Source: Hyunsoonleella pacifica (lineage in GTDB: Bacteria; Bacteroidota; Bacteroidia; Flavobacteriales; Flavobacteriaceae). Taken from it: a stretch of 64,000 nucleotides of DNA. The DNA is taken from contig NZ_SIRS01000002.1 in NCBI RefSeq assembly GCF_004310335.1, positions 372,001 to 436,000 on the forward strand. Direction: 5' to 3'. Below, in pieces: positions 62,727-64,000 of this stretch (its first letter is position 1; each line of letters opens with the position of its first letter). Below the pieces are notes generated by a model, which saw only the letters and a list, made by a program, of their open reading frames with translations, had not been told where the DNA came from and searched no databases. A program made the position numbers and the translations under genes.

Positions 62727-63660
62727 TTAAAGGAGACTTAACAAGTTTGTTTTCTAATTTATTAAATTGAAAATCTAGCTTTTTTACACCCCCAAATGTC
62801 ATTTTATCTTTTAACATTTTTGAGGCATTATATTGTCCATGTAGTGTTTCATGCGCTTTTCTATTAAGCTTAATACTACTATCTGTTATAGTGTAAAATG
62901 GTTCTAGATTATCAATAATACGTTTTAATTGTAAATCGCCATAACCATAAAACCCTTGATAATTAAGTGTATAGCCTAATAGGTGGTGTTTGGATTTTAT
63001 ATCATTTTTTTCAATAAGTCTTAGAGTGTTAGTTTCCAAAATGTTGAGTCCAGTAACGGCATCAGGAAAACGTTCTAAATGTGCTTTTAAACAGTTACTT
63101 AAGTATTTGAAAGATGATGATTTTACAATATAAGGTTTAAATAGATTATGATCAACCCCACAGTATATTTGCCAGAGGGTAATTGCTAAATCTAAATCAT
63201 TATTAGTTAATTTAACTTTATCCTTATAATGCTGTATTAGTTGACCTGAAGTAAGTTCTGGTAATCCTTTCAATTCTTTACTACCAGAAACTCTACCACT
63301 ACAAACTAAATACGTGGGTAAGTTTATTTTTTTTTGTTTGAGTAAGTTTATTACAGCTAACATATTAATATGACAAAACAAATCGTACTCAAACCAAAGT
63401 ACTACTTCTGAATACCTTTGATTAGCATTATCTAGTTGTTCTAATGCAAAATTAACCTTGTCCATATCTAAATCTACACTATAAAATTCCCCAAGAAAGT
63501 CTCTCCTAGCTTGAATTAATGCATTGGAATGAACCGTTACCTGTGTTGGGCCTTCACAAAGCATTTCTTGCCACGTAACAATTTCCCCTTCTATTTGTAA
63601 TTCATTTAGATAGGATGTTAAACTTCCTCCATTTGTAATATGTAGAATTTGCTTGCTCAT
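62716..63660 (-). CDS. DUF1835 domain protein
   Basis: 314 residues. Begins MSKQILHITNGGSLTSYLNE, followed by the DUF1835 pattern ITWQEMLCEGPTQ-like (here IVTWQEMLCEGPTQV) and VVLWFEYDLFCHINMLAVI. The C-terminal part has a short helical domain (RKAHETLHGQYNAS). Function unknown; the family may bind a nucleotide-like ligand, which is not shown here. Starts four bases after the SUI1 gene stop and overlaps the phosphorylase gene. Confidence 0.85.
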   Translation of the reverse strand: MSKQILHITNGGSLTSYLNELQIEGEIVTWQEMLCEGPTQVTVHSNALIQARRDFLGEFYSVDLDMDKVNFALEQLDNANQRYSEVVLWFEYDLFCHINMLAVINLLKQKKINLPTYLVCSGRVSGSKELKGLPELTSGQLIQHYKDKVKLTNNDLDLAITLWQIYCGVDHNLFKPYIVKSSSFKYLSNCLKAHLERFPDAVTGLNILETNTLRLIEKNDIKSKHHLLGYTLNYQGFYGYGDLQLKRIIDNLEPFYTITDSSIKLNRKAHETLHGQYNASKMLKDKMTFGGVKKLDFQFNKLENKLVKSPLNAN

Positions 63661-63663
63661 AAA

Positions 63664-63993
63664 TTATCCACCTACACGTTTAACGTTAAACCCTTTGTCT
63701 TTTAATATCTGCATTATTTTATCTCTGTAGTCACCTTGTATTATGATTTTATCATCTTTAAAACTTCCTCCAACGCTAAGCTTAGTTTTTATTTCCTTGG
63801 CTAAAGCTTTAAAATCTTCAGTGGCTCCTGTATAGCCCTCCAGTATGGTTGTGGGTTTACCTTTTCGTTTTTCGTATTTACAAATTATTGGATCGTCCTG
63901 CATCCAGATACTTGTATCCTCTAAAGCATTATGCTCTGTTTCTTCTGGTTTATGATCGGGAAAGAGGTTTTTTAGTTGGTCTTGTAAATCCAT
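63664..63993 (-). CDS. SUI1/YciH-type translation factor
   Basis: 109 residues. An acidic N-terminal stretch (about 1-35) precedes an SUI1/eIF1-like domain: ICKYEKRKGKPTTILEGYTG, LAKEIKTKLSVGGSFKDDKIIIQGDYRDKIMQILKDKGF in pieces, ending VKRVGG. Homologous to bacterial YciH, which affects initiation fidelity. First gene of the minus-strand group; any upstream promoter lies beyond the right edge. Confidence 0.93.
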   Translation of the reverse strand: MDLQDQLKNLFPDHKPEETEHNALEDTSIWMQDDPIICKYEKRKGKPTTILEGYTGATEDFKALAKEIKTKLSVGGSFKDDKIIIQGDYRDKIMQILKDKGFNVKRVGG

Positions 63994-64000
63994 AATAATA

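Overview
This is an AT-rich chromosomal window from a member of the Bacteroidetes, almost certainly family Flavobacteriaceae. The evidence is a PorX-type regulator and a protein with a type IX secretion sorting domain, an LpxC-FabZ fusion, a carboxypeptidase-regulatory-like/TonB receptor, Bacteroidetes-type promoters (a -7 box TAnnTTTG with a T-rich -33 element) and almost no Shine-Dalgarno sequences. I saw no tRNA, rRNA, CRISPR array, transposase or prophage gene. Genus cannot be fixed from the sequence alone.

Layout. 0-4.5 kb: the tail of an unidentified gene, aroB, proline dehydrogenase, then the end of a surface-polysaccharide locus (CapD/FlaA1-like nucleotide-sugar enzyme, initiating sugar transferase). 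4.5-12.5 kb: alanine dehydrogenase, a TonB-dependent receptor, small membrane proteins, tsaE, porX and an HD phosphohydrolase. 12.6-22.1 kb: a lipid A and housekeeping run (lpxD, lpxC-fabZ, lpxA, efp, a second lpxD-like gene, sucD, fabG, a VWA-like membrane protein, a prohibitin-type SPFH protein). 22.1-29.9 kb: a complete histidine operon, hisG-D-C-B-H-A-F-IE, preceded by a leader peptide with three consecutive His codons, an antiterminator and a terminator. Its gaps hold palindromic repeats, and one of these is translated as the first residues of HisH. 29.9-36.7 kb: a beta-helix lipoprotein, a TruA-like enzyme, a repeat-filled 650-base gap, then a stress/envelope group (Dps, MscS, YtjA-type peptide, small lipoprotein, secreted protein) and a DUF2461 protein. 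36.7-41 kb: a HEPN-like protein, an uncharacterised protein, an SDR/TetR pair with matching palindromic operators, a DUF72 protein and an acyl-CoA thioesterase. 41.3-47.4 kb: a periplasmic tandem PilJ-domain protein and leuC-leuD-leuA-leuB. 47.4-52.7 kb: a hydrolase lipoprotein, a possible barrel protein, a large MscS channel, DUF3817 and VTT-type membrane proteins, and a T9SS cargo protein. 52.7-57.8 kb: thrA-thrB-thrC on the minus strand, preceded by a leader peptide in which 11 of 35 residues are Thr. 57.9-64 kb: NAD(P)HX repair enzyme, a TlpA-like lipoprotein, and a compact minus-strand group of an SUI1-type factor, a DUF1835 protein, a nucleoside phosphorylase and a signal-less periplasmic-binding-protein-like protein.

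How it works together. The window is mostly core metabolism (His, Leu, Thr, shikimate, lipid A). The most notable regulatory content is the pair of candidate ribosome-mediated attenuators in front of the his and thr operons; the his one has complete mutually exclusive RNA structures. The leu operon has a promoter but no leader peptide. The most notable structural content is at least three families of dispersed intergenic repeats, concentrated in the his operon and in the 32.6-33.3 kb gap.
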